A DNA stretch of 64,000 nucleotides, taken from contig NZ_CAIWNQ010000001.1 of NCBI RefSeq assembly GCF_903914075.1, forward strand, positions 310,001-374,000. Direction: 5' to 3'. Source of the stretch: Ruegeria sp. THAF57. Its GTDB lineage: Bacteria > Pseudomonadota > Alphaproteobacteria > Rhodobacterales > Rhodobacteraceae. Of the stretch, positions 63,967 through 64,000 are shown one piece after another (the stretch's first letter is position 1; each line of letters opens with the position of its first letter). Both the position numbers and the translations under genes were made by a program. The notes beneath the pieces are model-generated. The model was given only the letters and a program-made list of their open reading frames with translations, made no database searches and had not been told where the DNA came from.

Positions 63967-64000
63967 ATGCTGCAATCCCTTATCAACGTCATCCTTCCGG
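63967..64000 (+). CDS. Start of a further gene, possibly an AEC-family transporter (cut by window end)
   Basis: ATG followed by LQSLINVILP before the window ends. A hydrophobic start of this type is usual for auxin-efflux-carrier (AEC) family permeases, but eleven residues do not prove it. Confidence 0.35.
   Translation, partial: MLQSLINVILP

Overview
The window looks like chromosomal DNA of a marine alphaproteobacterium of the Rhodobacteraceae (roseobacter group). The evidence is the GC-rich codon use, dense operons with ATGA/TGATG overlaps, a glpVSTPQU-type glycerol ABC operon, a TRAP transporter, a choline-sulfatase-like gene, an orphan acyl-homoserine-lactone synthase, and a conserved housekeeping block (SPOR lipoprotein, dac, tmk, holB, tatD, PhnP-like hydrolase). 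I see no phage, insertion sequence or CRISPR array.

Region by region. 1-890: the 3' end of recJ, then three identical tRNA-Glu(UUC) genes in exact 97-bp tandem. 896-8282 (minus): a seven-gene V/A-type ATPase operon, transcribed B-D-I-K-E-(DUF2764-like)-A, whose last stop codon lies a few bases from the third tRNA. 8599-14594: a glycerol-type ABC importer. 14643-16143: a BlaI-type repressor with an M56 membrane peptidase. 16150-20487: a MATE exporter, a GMC oxidoreductase with a coupled small membrane-anchored protein, and a DUF3299 protein. 20510-26904 (minus): a catabolic cluster that probably handles a quaternary ammonium compound (carnitine dehydrogenase-like protein, two SDRs, choline-sulfatase-like sulfatase, CntA/GbcA-type Rieske oxygenase, GlxA/AraC regulator).

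27086-33865 is a signalling island: membrane histidine kinase, cytochrome P450, and an orphan LuxI-type synthase placed between two paralogous response regulators. Each regulator joins an intact receiver to a GGDEF-like domain that has lost its GGDEF motif. I consider this the best candidate for an undescribed system. 34076-37928: a DUF3604 / PpiC / HupE-UreJ trio that looks like one functional unit; then an AsmA-family protein.

40719-56925 is a nutrient-acquisition region. One minus-strand operon carries an enolase-superfamily enzyme, a DadA-like dehydrogenase, a TRAP transporter and a BASS-family carrier, under a divergent LysR regulator. Next to it a GntR-controlled set carries a TPP enzyme (divergent), two Asp/Glu/hydantoin-racemase-superfamily proteins, HyuA/HyuB and a HisC-like aminotransferase. 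Together these could import, epimerise, ring-open, deaminate and decarboxylate unusual or D-configured amino-acid derivatives. 56955-57992: a multipass membrane protein and tRNA-Ser(UGA). 58192-64000: cell-envelope and replication housekeeping genes, ending in the first codons of another gene.
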